8,264 nt of DNA, from contig JAJZHJ010000044.1 of assembly GCA_021804525.1 (NCBI GenBank), forward strand, positions 1 to 8,264, written 5' to 3'. The position numbers were made by a program, and so were the translations under genes. Position 1 is the first letter of the stretch. Every line of letters starts with the position of its first letter. Origin of the DNA: Bacteroidota bacterium. Its GTDB lineage: Bacteria; Bacteroidota; Bacteroidia; Bacteroidales; Paludibacteraceae. This document shows positions 1-6,747 of the stretch, in pieces. The notes beneath the pieces are model-generated. The model had not been told where the DNA came from and made no database searches. It worked only from the letters and a program-made list of their open reading frames with translations.

Positions 1-493
1 AATCGAAAGGAGAAAGCGTGGTGATATTGACAATGCCACCCATCGAGTTACGTCCATATAAAGTTCCCTGCGGTCCACGAAGCACTTCAATATGGGCAAT
101 GTCGTAAAAATCAAAATCGAATGCACTTTTGTCTAAATAAGGCACATTATCCACATAAAGGCCAACGGACGAGCCGGTAATGCGGGCGCCTACACCCCGA
201 ATGTATATTGTTGAAGTAAGTTTGGAACCATAATCGGGGATAAATAGATTAGGCACATACGCGCTTACATCTTTCAACGACATGATATTGCGGTTGACAA
301 TGCTTTGCGCGGAAATGGAAGTGCCCGCAACAGGCATATCTTTTAGAAGACTTGTTTCACGAGGAGAGAGCACGGTAACTTCATTCAATTGATATTCCTT
401 TGTATGGAGTGTATCAGCGGTTTCGGCAAAGAGCGATTTTGACACAACAAATAGAAGCAACACGAAAGCAATAGAAAAGGGGTTTCGTTTCAT
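1..493 (-). CDS. TonB-dependent outer-membrane receptor, N-terminal part
   Basis: The frame is open from an ATG at 493-491 to the left edge (164 full codons), so only the N-terminus is present. Residues 1-23 form a signal peptide (MKRN start, hydrophobic core, likely cut after LFA). A TonB-box-like stretch with VTVLS lies near residues 39-43. A plug domain follows, with YIRGVG, GLYVDNVPY and the diagnostic LRGPQGTLYGRNSMGGIVNI. Such receptors import iron chelates, vitamin B12, sugars or other large ligands using TonB-ExbBD energy. No carboxypeptidase-like domain precedes the plug, so this is not a SusC-type glycan receptor. The ligand cannot be told because the barrel is outside the window. 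The gene is transcribed divergently from the glycosyltransferase. The family call is firm; the substrate is unknown. Confidence 0.88.
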   Translation of the reverse strand, partial: MKRNPFSIAFVLLLFVVSKSLFAETADTLHTKEYQLNEVTVLSPRETSLLKDMPVAGTSISAQSIVNRNIMSLKDVSAYVPNLFIPDYGSKLTSTIYIRGVGARITGSSVGLYVDNVPYLDKSAFDFDFYDIAHIEVLRGPQGTLYGRNSMGGIVNITTLSPFD

Positions 494-527
494 TTTTCTG
501 ATCTTAATATATAGGTGAATTGATGTT

Positions 528-560
528 CAAAATTGGCTGTGCTCCTTGCCGGCAAGCAAA
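528..560 (-). promoter_or_regulatory. Candidate promoter of the TonB receptor with palindrome in the spacer
   Basis: On the minus strand TTTG (560-557) is followed after 21 bp by CAATTTTG (535-528), one mismatch from the Bacteroidota -7 consensus TAnnTTTG. Transcription would begin about 30 nt before the receptor ATG. A perfect 12-bp palindrome, CTTGCCGGCAAG (545-556), fills much of the spacer, where a repressor could act. The promoter call rests on short motifs in AT-rich DNA and is tentative. Confidence 0.35.
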
Positions 561-644
561 TATCAAAAGTCGCCACAAAGAACGGGAAAAAATGAATCCT
601 GCTATATCCCTACATATTGGGAGATTTCAGGGTGTTTTGGTAAG

Positions 645-668
645 TGAAATTATCTTTTAATAATTTCA
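645..668. repeat. 9-bp perfect inverted repeat
   Basis: TGAAATTAT (645-653) and ATAATTTCA (660-668) are exact reverse complements around a 6-nt loop. The stem is almost all A/T and has no following U-run on the plus strand, so an operator or a chance AT-rich repeat is more likely than a terminator. It lies about 150 bp upstream of both divergent genes. Confidence 0.4.
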
Positions 669-794
669 ATACTCAATAAATCAGGAAAATGACAAAAAGG
701 ATGAAAATCATGATAAGTACTAACCGTGTGGTTCTTCATTCGTTGACTTGAAGTCGTTGAATGAAAATTTATAGGCCGCCGTGTGATTTTTTTG

Positions 795-802
795 TAGCTT
801 TG
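795..802 (+). promoter_or_regulatory. Candidate -7 box of the glycosyltransferase
   Basis: TAGCTTTG matches TAnnTTTG exactly and sits inside a perfect tandem repeat of TTTGTAGC (791-806). No TTTG is present at the usual 19-21 bp upstream; the nearest weak match is TTTA at 768-771, a 23-bp spacer. If used, it gives a 5' UTR of roughly 85 nt. Confidence 0.35.
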
Positions 803-891
803 TAGCGTAAACACGTTGCATCATGGAAACCTCAAGGCCAATATTATTTGCGAGTTCCATACATCCTTAATGTAAAATAAAATATAATCGT

Positions 892-1782
892 ATGGTAATT
901 ACACGGCATTCATTTCATTCCACCGGCGAGTCTCTCTTTTCCATTCTTATTCCTACCTGGAACAATCTTCCGTTATTGAAACTATGCGTGGAAAGCATTC
1001 GTAAAAACAGTGCTTTCTCGCATCAAATCATTGTGCATGTGAACGAAGGAAATGACGGCACGCTCGAATGGGTGCAAGAAAATCAGATTGACTATACGCA
1101 CAGTACGGAGAATATCGGGGTTTGTTATGCTTTAAATGCAGCGGCTGCGCTTGCCACAACGGATTACATTGCCTACATGAACGATGACATGTATGTTTGT
1201 CCCGGCTGGGATAACTATTTGTACGAAGAAATTAAAGCCTGCCAGAACGAATATTTCTTTTTCTCATCCACATTGATCGAGCCACGCAAAACAGGCAGCC
1301 ATTGCATGATTGCTCCGGCCAACTATGGCACATCGCCTGAACATTTTGAGGAAGAACGATTGCTGAAAGAATATGCAACACTGCCGTTTAACGATTGGAA
1401 CGGAGCTTCGTGGCCGCCTAATGTGGTACATCGCAACGTATGGAATTTAGTAGGTGGATACAGTATTGAATTTTCACCGGGCATGTATTCCGATCCTGAT
1501 TTTTCTATGAAGCTGTGGCAAACCGGTGTGCGTCTTTTCAAAGGAGTTTCGAAAAGCAGGGTATATCACTTCATGTCGAAATCGACAGGAAAACTCAGGA
1601 AAGAAGCCAACAGAAACGGGAAACGAGAGTTTCTCGACAAATGGCAAATGACCTCCCGTACGTTTTATCGTTATTTTTTAGCCATTGGAACCCCTTTTGA
1701 AGGAGATCGAAGTGAGCCGGAGAAAAGCGTTCATTATTCTGCCAAAAAGATAGGAAACAGCTTAAAACGGCGTTTTACGTAA
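892..1782 (+). CDS. Family 2 (GT-A) glycosyltransferase
   Basis: This 296-aa protein probably transfers a sugar from a nucleotide-sugar donor to a surface polysaccharide, glycolipid or glycoprotein on the cytoplasmic side of the membrane. It opens with the GT-A nucleotide-binding strand FSILIPTWNN (16-25), then VNEGNDGT (50-57), TENIGVCYALN (72-82) and the metal-binding DxD-like motif YMNDDMY (95-101). SDPDFSMKLW, near residue 205, resembles the acceptor-side ED motif. No membrane segment or signal peptide is visible. The ATG at 892 is supported by an in-frame stop at 868-870; no Shine-Dalgarno is present. It stands alone on the plus strand, not in a visible polysaccharide cluster, so donor and acceptor are unknown. 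The fold call is good; the specificity is open. Confidence 0.85.
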   Translation: MVITRHSFHSTGESLFSILIPTWNNLPLLKLCVESIRKNSAFSHQIIVHVNEGNDGTLEWVQENQIDYTHSTENIGVCYALNAAAALATTDYIAYMNDDMYVCPGWDNYLYEEIKACQNEYFFFSSTLIEPRKTGSHCMIAPANYGTSPEHFEEERLLKEYATLPFNDWNGASWPPNVVHRNVWNLVGGYSIEFSPGMYSDPDFSMKLWQTGVRLFKGVSKSRVYHFMSKSTGKLRKEANRNGKREFLDKWQMTSRTFYRYFLAIGTPFEGDRSEPEKSVHYSAKKIGNSLKRRFT

Positions 1783-1784
1783 AA
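1763..1784. terminator. Nested inverted repeats at convergent gene ends (weak terminator candidate)
   Basis: TAAAAC-GGC-GTTTTA (stem at 1763-1768 and 1772-1777) overlaps the 12-bp palindrome TTTTACGTAAAA (1773-1784) across the glycosyltransferase stop. The gap to the convergent gene is only 14 nt, so a shared terminator would be expected here. The stems are short and A/T-rich and no long U-run follows on either strand, so confidence is low. Confidence 0.28.
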
Positions 1785-1796
1785 TGACAACTCGGT

Positions 1797-2267
1797 TTAT
1801 TCTCCTTGTTGCTCTAATTTGAAGCGTACACGCCAAACGCCATCCTGATAATCGTGGGTAAGGATCACAAACTTTCCGATTTCAGCTGTGTTATTCACGT
1901 GCATTCCGATGCAAGCACACGCATCATAATCGCCGACACGCACTACGCGTACCATGTCGCCGGCATCTTCCGGTAATTTTGATAAATCGAGAAAATCAGA
2001 GGCTTCTTTTTTCGGAACAAACGAAATGGAGACAGGCAGATGAGAAGCAATCACGGTATTAACTTGTTCGGCAATAACATGAATCTGCTCTTCAGTGGGA
2101 GCGGCAGCCAAAAGATAATCACACTTCGATTTTTTGCGTTCAATGTGTGCATTGCGCGAACGACCGCAGTCAAACATCCGCACCATCGTTTGGTTCAGAA
2201 TGTGTTCTGCCGTGTGCATCGGTTCGTAATAAGTCTTCTTAGTCTCTTCCATAAAAAAGAGGTGCAT
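1797..2267 (-). CDS. Stand-alone alanyl-tRNA synthetase-type editing domain (AlaX-like)
   Basis: This 156-aa protein corresponds to the AlaRS/ThrRS second additional (editing) domain without a synthetase. The zinc-site signature is complete: HTAEH (H18, H22) and CIGMH (C119, H123). Free-standing members (AlaX) hydrolyse mischarged tRNA, typically Ser- or Gly-tRNA(Ala), in the cytosol, and the length fits the short AlaX-S class. There is no N-terminal glycine-rich barrel as in AlaX-M. An additional Cys (C117) adjoins the zinc ligand. The start at 2267 is a true ATG, but the ATG at 2252 (MEETKK) is equally possible. It is the last gene of the minus-strand run, 63 nt after panD. The family is well supported by motifs; which tRNA it edits is unknown. 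Confidence 0.8.
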   Translation of the reverse strand: MHLFFMEETKKTYYEPMHTAEHILNQTMVRMFDCGRSRNAHIERKKSKCDYLLAAAPTEEQIHVIAEQVNTVIASHLPVSISFVPKKEASDFLDLSKLPEDAGDMVRVVRVGDYDACACIGMHVNNTAEIGKFVILTHDYQDGVWRVRFKLEQQGE

Positions 2268-2330
2268 TATTCAATTATAGCAAGATGAATATGCCGCGAC
2301 AAGCGATGAAGATTGAATTTAGTAGGAGCC

Positions 2331-2681
2331 TTATACCAATTTATTGGTAGCGGTATCGGGGAAGATAACGGTAGGCTGAAAAGTCTTTGCTTCTTCAAAA
2401 TCCATGGTAGCAAAAGAAACAATCAAGACAACATCACCGGGTTGTACCAATCTGGCTGCTGCTCCATTGAGGCAAACAGTGCCACTACCGCGTTCTCCTT
2501 TAATAATATATGTTTCAAAACGAGCGCCATTGTTGATATTGAGCACCTGCACCTTTTCGTAAACAATCATGTTAGCGGCATCCATCAGATCTTCGTCGAG
2601 GGTAATGCTCCCAATATAGTTGAGGTTCGCATCGGTCACCGTCACACGATGAATCTTTGATTTTAATACTTCAATTTGCAT
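2331..2681 (-). CDS. panD: Aspartate 1-decarboxylase (pyruvoyl enzyme)
   Basis: PanD decarboxylates L-aspartate to beta-alanine for pantothenate and CoA synthesis in the cytosol. The 116-aa protein starts [13 protein letters not shown], standard for the family. The autocleavage site G24-S25 (NYIGSI) is exactly in place; Ser25 becomes the pyruvoyl cofactor. K9, R54, Y58 and the N72-G73-A74-A75 loop, known active-site positions, are all present, so the enzyme should be active. An in-frame TTG at 2705 adds eight residues absent from the family and was not used. It lies 52 nt downstream of panC, which consumes its product. The last codons contain a 7-bp inverted repeat (TACCAAT-tt-ATTGGTA, 2334-2349) of unclear meaning. 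Confidence 0.97.
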   Translation of the reverse strand: MQIEVLKSKIHRVTVTDANLNYIGSITLDEDLMDAANMIVYEKVQVLNINNGARFETYIIKGERGSGTVCLNGAAARLVQPGDVVLIVSFATMDFEEAKTFQPTVIFPDTATNKLV

Positions 2682-2704
2682 AAAACGATTTTTTAAGTGA
2701 AACA

Positions 2705-2721
2705 AGCAACATCACGTTGCT
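2705..2721 (-). other. Small hairpin between panC and panD
   Basis: AGCAAC (2705-2710) and GTTGCT (2716-2721) form a perfect 6-bp stem with a 5-nt loop, 23 nt before the panD ATG. In the transcript a run of seven U lies on the 5' side of the stem rather than the 3' side, so it is not an intrinsic terminator for this strand. It could influence mRNA processing or panD translation; no direct evidence supports that. Confidence 0.4.
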
Positions 2722-2733
2722 GAAAAAAAGAAA

Positions 2734-3576
2734 TTAAAGATAGCGTAGGTTGTCAATAAGTCGCACATCACCACAAAATACGGCAATGCAGCCTACGACA
2801 AAATCGCATTCGTTCCAGTCATGTATGGTTTGCAACGTATCTCCGTCAACAATGTCAAAATATTCAACACGCATGTCATCTACTGCGTTTAGCGTTTCAA
2901 CCACCCATTTTTGTACGTCGGCTACAGACCAATCGGATACAAATTTACGACTTTCAAAAAGGGTTTGTGCTATAATGGGAGCATTATTACGTTGTTTGGT
3001 AGTCAATCGGGCATTGCGGCTGCTAAGCGCCAACCCATCTGACTCGCGAACAATGGGACATGGGACAAGAATCACCGGAAGTTGCAATTGTTGCGTCATG
3101 CGACGAATAATAGCCACTTGTTGAAAATCCTTCTCGCCAAAATAGGCGCGATCGGGTATTACTGCCATAAACAACTTACTTACGATTTGTGCCACACCAT
3201 TGAAATGACCGGGGCGAAACTGACCTTCCATCACGTTATCTAAAGGCGAAAAGTCAAACTGACGTGTATCTGGTTCGGGATACATTTCCTCTTCCGATGG
3301 AGCAAACACGTATGTGCAACCTGCTTTGGTCAGCAACGCCACATCTTTGTCGAGTGTTCGCGGATAATGTAGCAAATCATTTTTGTCATTAAACTGCGTA
3401 GGATTCACAAAAACAGAAACTACAGTCACGTCGTTTTCTGCCACACAATGTTGAACCAACGAGAGATGACCTGCATGTAAAGCACCCATGGTTGGCACCA
3501 AACCGACCTGTTTGCCTGCTGCTTTTTGTTCGGCAAGCGCTGCTTGTAAAGCAGTAATGGTTGAAAAAACTTCCAT
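2734..3576 (-). CDS. panC: Pantothenate synthetase (pantoate--beta-alanine ligase)
   Basis: PanC joins pantoate and beta-alanine using ATP (via pantoyl-adenylate) to give pantothenate. The 280-aa length is typical. Visible family motifs are [13 protein letters not shown] (28-40, with the HxGH pair H34/H37), FVNPTQF (56-62), GHFNGVA (123-129), FGEKDFQQ (146-153) and the KMSKS-equivalent LSSRNARL around 184-191. I chose the ATG at 3574-3576 because the family begins at MEVFSTI; an upstream ATG (3624-3622) and a TTG at 3636 add residues not expected in PanC. It follows pyrH by 65 nt and precedes panD by 52 nt, and is probably co-transcribed with both. Confidence 0.97.
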   Translation of the reverse strand: MEVFSTITALQAALAEQKAAGKQVGLVPTMGALHAGHLSLVQHCVAENDVTVVSVFVNPTQFNDKNDLLHYPRTLDKDVALLTKAGCTYVFAPSEEEMYPEPDTRQFDFSPLDNVMEGQFRPGHFNGVAQIVSKLFMAVIPDRAYFGEKDFQQVAIIRRMTQQLQLPVILVPCPIVRESDGLALSSRNARLTTKQRNNAPIIAQTLFESRKFVSDWSVADVQKWVVETLNAVDDMRVEYFDIVDGDTLQTIHDWNECDFVVGCIAVFCGDVRLIDNLRYL

Positions 3577-3641
3577 GATGATGGTATTTGCAGAGAACGC
3601 TTTCTCAACAAAGAGAATGCGCATCCCTAACTTCAAATCAT

Positions 3642-4355
3642 TTACTTCTCTTTTACCAAAGTTCCAATAGCTTCGCCGCTGACTACTTTCTTTAGATTTC
3701 CATACTTGTCCATATTGAACACAATAATGGGCAAATGGTTTTCTTTACACATTGTGGTAGCAGTGAGATCCATCACTTTCAAGCCACGTGCATAAATTTC
3801 GTCGTAGGTAATTTCATCAAACTTCACAGCAGTAGAATCTTTTTCAGGATCTGACGTGTAAATACCGTCCACACGTGTGCCTTTCAGCATCACATCCGCT
3901 TCTATCTCAATGGCTCGCAATGATGAACCTGTGTCAGTAGTAAAAAAAGGATTACCGGTTCCGGCGGCTAACAATACCACTTCACCGCGTTCAAGAGCTT
4001 CAATGGCTTTTTGTTTGCTGTAGAATTCTCCTATTGGCTCCATTCGGATGGCCGTAAGTACACGCGATTTAACATGCAATGCTGCAAGAGCGGAACTTAA
4101 TGCGAGACTATTGATGGTGGTGGCTAGCATCCCCATCTGATCACCTTTGACGCGATCGACGCCTTGAGAAGCGCCGCTCAATCCACGAAAGATATTTCCG
4201 CCACCAATGACGATAGCTACTTGAATACCTTGCGCGGCTACCTCTTTTATCTGTTCGGCATATTGATGCAACCGTTGGGAATCAATACCGTACTGTTGTT
4301 CCCCCATCAACGACTCGCCGCTTACCTTCAATAAAATACGCTTATAGTTGACCAT
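3642..4355 (-). CDS. pyrH: UMP kinase (uridylate kinase)
   Basis: PyrH phosphorylates UMP to UDP with ATP, an essential step to UTP, CTP and UDP-sugars. It is a bacterial hexameric enzyme of the amino-acid-kinase fold, classically activated by GTP and inhibited by UTP. The 237-aa protein shows KVSGESL (10-16, phosphate binding), GGGNIFRG (51-58), GDQMGMLAT (71-79) and [14 protein letters not shown] (130-143). Length and start are standard. A 122-nt gap to the upstream phosphoesterase is the longest gap after nupG in this block, so transcription may restart here. The common partner frr is not in the window; the next gene downstream is panC. Confidence 0.97.
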   Translation of the reverse strand: MVNYKRILLKVSGESLMGEQQYGIDSQRLHQYAEQIKEVAAQGIQVAIVIGGGNIFRGLSGASQGVDRVKGDQMGMLATTINSLALSSALAALHVKSRVLTAIRMEPIGEFYSKQKAIEALERGEVVLLAAGTGNPFFTTDTGSSLRAIEIEADVMLKGTRVDGIYTSDPEKDSTAVKFDEITYDEIYARGLKVMDLTATTMCKENHLPIIVFNMDKYGNLKKVVSGEAIGTLVKEK

Positions 4356-4403
4356 AAGAATCTTTCAATAAGTTGGTGTTCATTTGCTTGAATAATTGCG
4401 CGA

Positions 4404-4411
4404 CAAAGTTC
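4404..4411 (-). promoter_or_regulatory. Weak -7-like box upstream of pyrH
   Basis: The minus strand reads GAACTTTG, one mismatch from TAnnTTTG, about 50 nt before the pyrH ATG. No TTTG occurs at the expected -33 spacing, so this is only a possible promoter for the pyrH-panC-panD run. Confidence 0.25.
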
Positions 4412-4477
4412 GTTATTTTTATTGAACCATCCATCATAAAAGAAAAGAAACTCTTTATCGAAAAATGGTAACTTCCA

Positions 4478-5290
4478 TTATTTCTCTGAAGGAGGTTGCT
4501 GAGAAAGCGCATGATAAGGCAGAGTCAACCACAAAAACGGATGAGAATCACCAACCTTCTTTTCGTAAAATCGAATGGTATGATCCACTTCGATGATGGA
4601 ATATCCGGCAGGGACAAACGTGTTGCTTTGCAACGTTCGTGTTAACACATCGGGAATGCCATCCTCATCGAAAAAAACATTACGGTGATAATGACCTCCT
4701 AAGATTGATTCCACATTGTAAGTTTTCACCAAATGCAAAAACGCATTCCGATTGCCAACGTCAGACGGATTAAGTGGAAAATGAGTCACGAAAAACAACG
4801 GTTGTTGGGTGCCTGTTTTGTGCAATTGTCCTTTTATCCAGTTCATCTCCGAATTACTCACCCAGCCGCTATTCACACCATGTCCTTGTCCGGTATTGAA
4901 TCCAATGAATTGCACATGCTGATAGGTGAACGAGAAATGATGGTATTGAAAAACAGAATCGAACGTAGTTGTCGTGGTTGGGCAATAGCGCGTGTCATGG
5001 TTTCCAGGAACCACATAATAGGGAACATTCAATTTGTCAAACAATTTCTTGGCCAAAAGCAACGATGGTCGGTCGCCTTTGTCGGCAATATCGCCTCCGA
5101 TAATTACAAAAGCCACTTCTTTCAATGAATCGATCTCCTGCACTGCGCGACATAAATCGGTGGTATGCTGTGGCAAATCGGGTGAAAGGTGCATGTCGGT
5201 CAACAAGGCAAACCGAAACGATTGGCCTACAACAAGAAAACAAAACGCAAGGAGAAGTTCAACGATTGCAAGAGCCAGTATTCGCTTCAT
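4478..5290 (-). CDS. Exported calcineurin-like metallophosphoesterase
   Basis: This 270-aa protein carries the full dinuclear-metal signature of calcineurin-like phosphoesterases: DMH (D32, H34), GGDIAD (D67, D70), GNHD (96-99), THFP (H170) and GHYH (H200, H202). The family hydrolyses phosphomonoesters, phosphodiesters or nucleotides; the substrate cannot be read from motifs alone. The N-terminus, MKRILALAIVELLLAFCFLVVG, is a hydrophobic signal or anchor, placing the catalytic domain in the periplasm or on the membrane. The ATG at 5290 was chosen; an in-frame TTG at 5326 lies inside a terminator stem and is implausible. It follows nupG by 66 nt. A role in releasing nucleosides for NupG is conceivable but is only inference. 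Confidence 0.87.
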   Translation of the reverse strand: MKRILALAIVELLLAFCFLVVGQSFRFALLTDMHLSPDLPQHTTDLCRAVQEIDSLKEVAFVIIGGDIADKGDRPSLLLAKKLFDKLNVPYYVVPGNHDTRYCPTTTTTFDSVFQYHHFSFTYQHVQFIGFNTGQGHGVNSGWVSNSEMNWIKGQLHKTGTQQPLFFVTHFPLNPSDVGNRNAFLHLVKTYNVESILGGHYHRNVFFDEDGIPDVLTRTLQSNTFVPAGYSIIEVDHTIRFYEKKVGDSHPFLWLTLPYHALSQQPPSEK

Positions 5291-5296
5291 AAGTTT

Positions 5297-5327
5297 CAAA
5301 AATAAGAAGAGCAGCTTTGTTGTCAAA
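5297..5327 (-). promoter_or_regulatory. Consensus Bacteroidota promoter abutting the phosphoesterase start
   Basis: Read on the minus strand, TTTG (5327-5324), a 19-bp spacer and TATTTTTG (5304-5297) match the TTTG/TAnnTTTG consensus, with the same spacing as the nupG promoter. Transcription would start within a few nucleotides of the ATG at 5290, implying a leaderless or nearly leaderless mRNA. The motif overlaps the nupG terminator, so chance similarity from its U-tract must be considered. Confidence 0.4.
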
Positions 5328-5336
5328 ACTGCTCTT
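5298..5336 (-). terminator. Intrinsic terminator after nupG
   Basis: The minus-strand RNA forms AAGAGCAGUUUUG / CAAAGCUGCUCUU, a continuous 13-bp stem including one U-G pair, closed by the tetraloop ACAA (5307-5336), followed directly by the U-rich tail CUUAUUUUU. It begins 20 nt past the nupG stop and ends 7 nt before the phosphoesterase ATG, suggesting that the two genes are not a simple operon. Confidence 0.78.
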
Positions 5337-5356
5337 ATGAGTCACGCAAAAATCAA

Positions 5357-6616
5357 TCAATGATGAACAGTCATATCGTCGGGGCGATGTTTATATTTAA
5401 AAAAGATAGCAAACAAAATGGCAATTACCAATGCGTATCCGGCAAAGAGATACCAGATTGTCGGCCAGTTACGACTGATCAACTGATGGTCTGCTGCATA
5501 TTTTGAATAAAGATCAACAATTGCCCCACTCGCATAGCCGCCCATCAAAGCGCCCGCTCCGTTAGTTATCATCATAAACAATCCCTGAGCGCTACCCCTG
5601 ATTTCGGGCTTAGCTTCGGTTTCAACAAACAACGAACCCGAAATATTGAAGAAATCGAATGCCATCCCATAAACGATCATCGACAAAATCAGCATCCAAA
5701 GGCCTGTACCCGGATCGCCAGCGCCAAAAAGTCCGAAACGAAGTACCCATGCCAACATACTCATCAACATCACGTTTTTAATACCAAAACGACGCAAAAA
5801 GAATGGGATGGTCAAAATGAAAAGTGTCTCCGACATCTGCGAAATGGAAAGTAAGATGACGGAATGTTTCACACCAAAAGCGTTGGCATATTGAGGAATG
5901 CTCTTAAAACTGCCAATAAATAAGTCACCATACGAATTGGTAATTTGCAAAGCGGCTCCCAGTAGCATCGAAAACAGAAAGAAAACAGCCATCTTCCTTC
6001 TCTTGAACAATACCAGTGCATCGAGTCCAAACGCCGAAAGCAGCGATTTACGTTGGCTTTTTGCAGGAATACATTTCGGAAGTGTAAACGAATAGAGTCC
6101 CAGCACAACGGCAGCTACACCGGCCAGATATAGTTGAGCATTGGTGTTTTTAAATCCGGTAAGGTCAACCACCCACATAGCCACGATGAACCCGATGGTT
6201 CCAAAAGTCCGTATGGGGGGAAATACCTTGACAATGTCATAGTTGTATTGTTCTAAAGCATTGTATGCAACGGTGTTATTCAGAGCAATGGTGGGCATGT
6301 AGAAAAGCAGATTGAGCAACATGGCCCAATACATGTGGTCGTAGTCAATGGCCGTCGATGCATAAAAAAGTGCGGCTGCTCCTAATAAATGACAAATTCC
6401 CAGCAGTCGTTCGGCATTAACCCATTTATCGGCAATGATCCCTACAATACCCGGCATGATTAACGAAGCAATACCCAACGTGGCAAAGATGGCTCCGATT
6501 TGACCTCCTTCAAAACCTAAATTTCTACCTAAGTATCCTCCCAGAGAAATTAACCATGATCCCCAAATAAAGAACTGGAGAAAACTCATCAATGTCAACC
6601 GAAACTTAATGCTCAT
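5357..6616 (-). CDS. nupG: NupG-type nucleoside:H+ symporter (MFS)
   Basis: This 419-aa inner-membrane protein, with about 12 membrane segments, should import nucleosides with protons. It resembles E. coli NupG along its whole length, in near-identical size: FIWGSWLISLGGYL near the N-terminus, FPPIRTFGTIGFI (132-144), SMLLGAALQITN (216-227), SISQMSETLFILTIPFFL (257-274) and YGMAFDFFNISGS (316-328). Positions that I recall as nucleoside-contacting in NupG are kept: R136, T140, F143, Q224, N227, Q260, E263, Y316 and F320. The start at 6616 fits the family. It has its own promoter and terminator and so is probably monocistronic. Pyrimidine versus purine preference cannot be decided. The gene symbol is by homology. 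Confidence 0.92.
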   Translation of the reverse strand: MSIKFRLTLMSFLQFFIWGSWLISLGGYLGRNLGFEGGQIGAIFATLGIASLIMPGIVGIIADKWVNAERLLGICHLLGAAALFYASTAIDYDHMYWAMLLNLLFYMPTIALNNTVAYNALEQYNYDIVKVFPPIRTFGTIGFIVAMWVVDLTGFKNTNAQLYLAGVAAVVLGLYSFTLPKCIPAKSQRKSLLSAFGLDALVLFKRRKMAVFFLFSMLLGAALQITNSYGDLFIGSFKSIPQYANAFGVKHSVILLSISQMSETLFILTIPFFLRRFGIKNVMLMSMLAWVLRFGLFGAGDPGTGLWMLILSMIVYGMAFDFFNISGSLFVETEAKPEIRGSAQGLFMMITNGAGALMGGYASGAIVDLYSKYAADHQLISRNWPTIWYLFAGYALVIAILFAIFFKYKHRPDDMTVHH

Positions 6617-6690
6617 AATGTGTGTGTTTTGTGGTGTGGCGATTTCATGTAAACGATAGAAAAAAGAAAGATCATCTCTTCCCTAAAGCG

Positions 6691-6721
6691 CAAAGGTACA
6701 AAGTTTTCAGAAAGCAACAAA
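6691..6721 (-). promoter_or_regulatory. Consensus Bacteroidota promoter of nupG
   Basis: On the minus strand TTTG (6721-6718), a 19-bp spacer and TACCTTTG (6698-6691) exactly match the primary sigma factor consensus of Bacteroidota (TTTG and TAnnTTTG). Transcription would begin near 6686, leaving a 5' UTR of about 70 nt before the nupG ATG. It lies in the 131-nt gap after the menC-menE stop, so nupG is independently expressed. Confidence 0.75.
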
Positions 6722-6747
6722 TTGATTAGCAAGCAAACAAATAAAAG

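Larger units (their letters stand above)
494..891. other. 398-nt divergent intergenic region
   Basis: This gap separates the divergent receptor and glycosyltransferase genes. It is AT-rich and contains no convincing gene. Visible items are a 12-bp palindrome (545-556), a 9-bp inverted repeat (645-668), the block 741-760 in which two CGTTGA copies flank GACTT-G-AAGTC, a tandem TTTGTAGC repeat (791-806) that includes a -7-like box, and two very short ORFs, 689-751 (20 aa) and 823-870 (15 aa). Nothing here matches a riboswitch or structured RNA that I recognise. Confidence 0.6.

Noticed and set aside
689..751. 20-aa basic ORF (MTKRMKIMISTN...) with AGGA upstream
   Set aside because: Too short and without recognisable similarity; an AGGA match carries little weight in Bacteroidota, which rarely use Shine-Dalgarno sequences.
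2313..2660. 115-aa plus-strand ORF opposite panD
   Set aside because: It is the antisense shadow of a clear PanD with all catalytic residues; the translation shows no family features.
3577..3636. N-terminal extension of PanC from TTG 3636 or ATG 3624
   Set aside because: Family members begin at the MEVF-equivalent position; the extension lies in the pyrH-panC gap and looks non-conserved.
4470..4497. Possible terminator stem at the end of the phosphoesterase gene (AACCTCC/GGAAGTT)
   Set aside because: On the transcribed strand it has a mismatch and a long loop within the final codons; the ATTTTTC that follows is suggestive but not enough.
5291..5326. Upstream TTG start for the phosphoesterase
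   Set aside because: The added 12 residues fall within the nupG terminator stem and precede a well-formed signal peptide beginning at the ATG at 5290.
5034..5363. Plus-strand ORFs opposite the phosphoesterase
   Set aside because: They lie on the complement of a gene with intact metal-binding motifs and have biased, non-protein-like composition.
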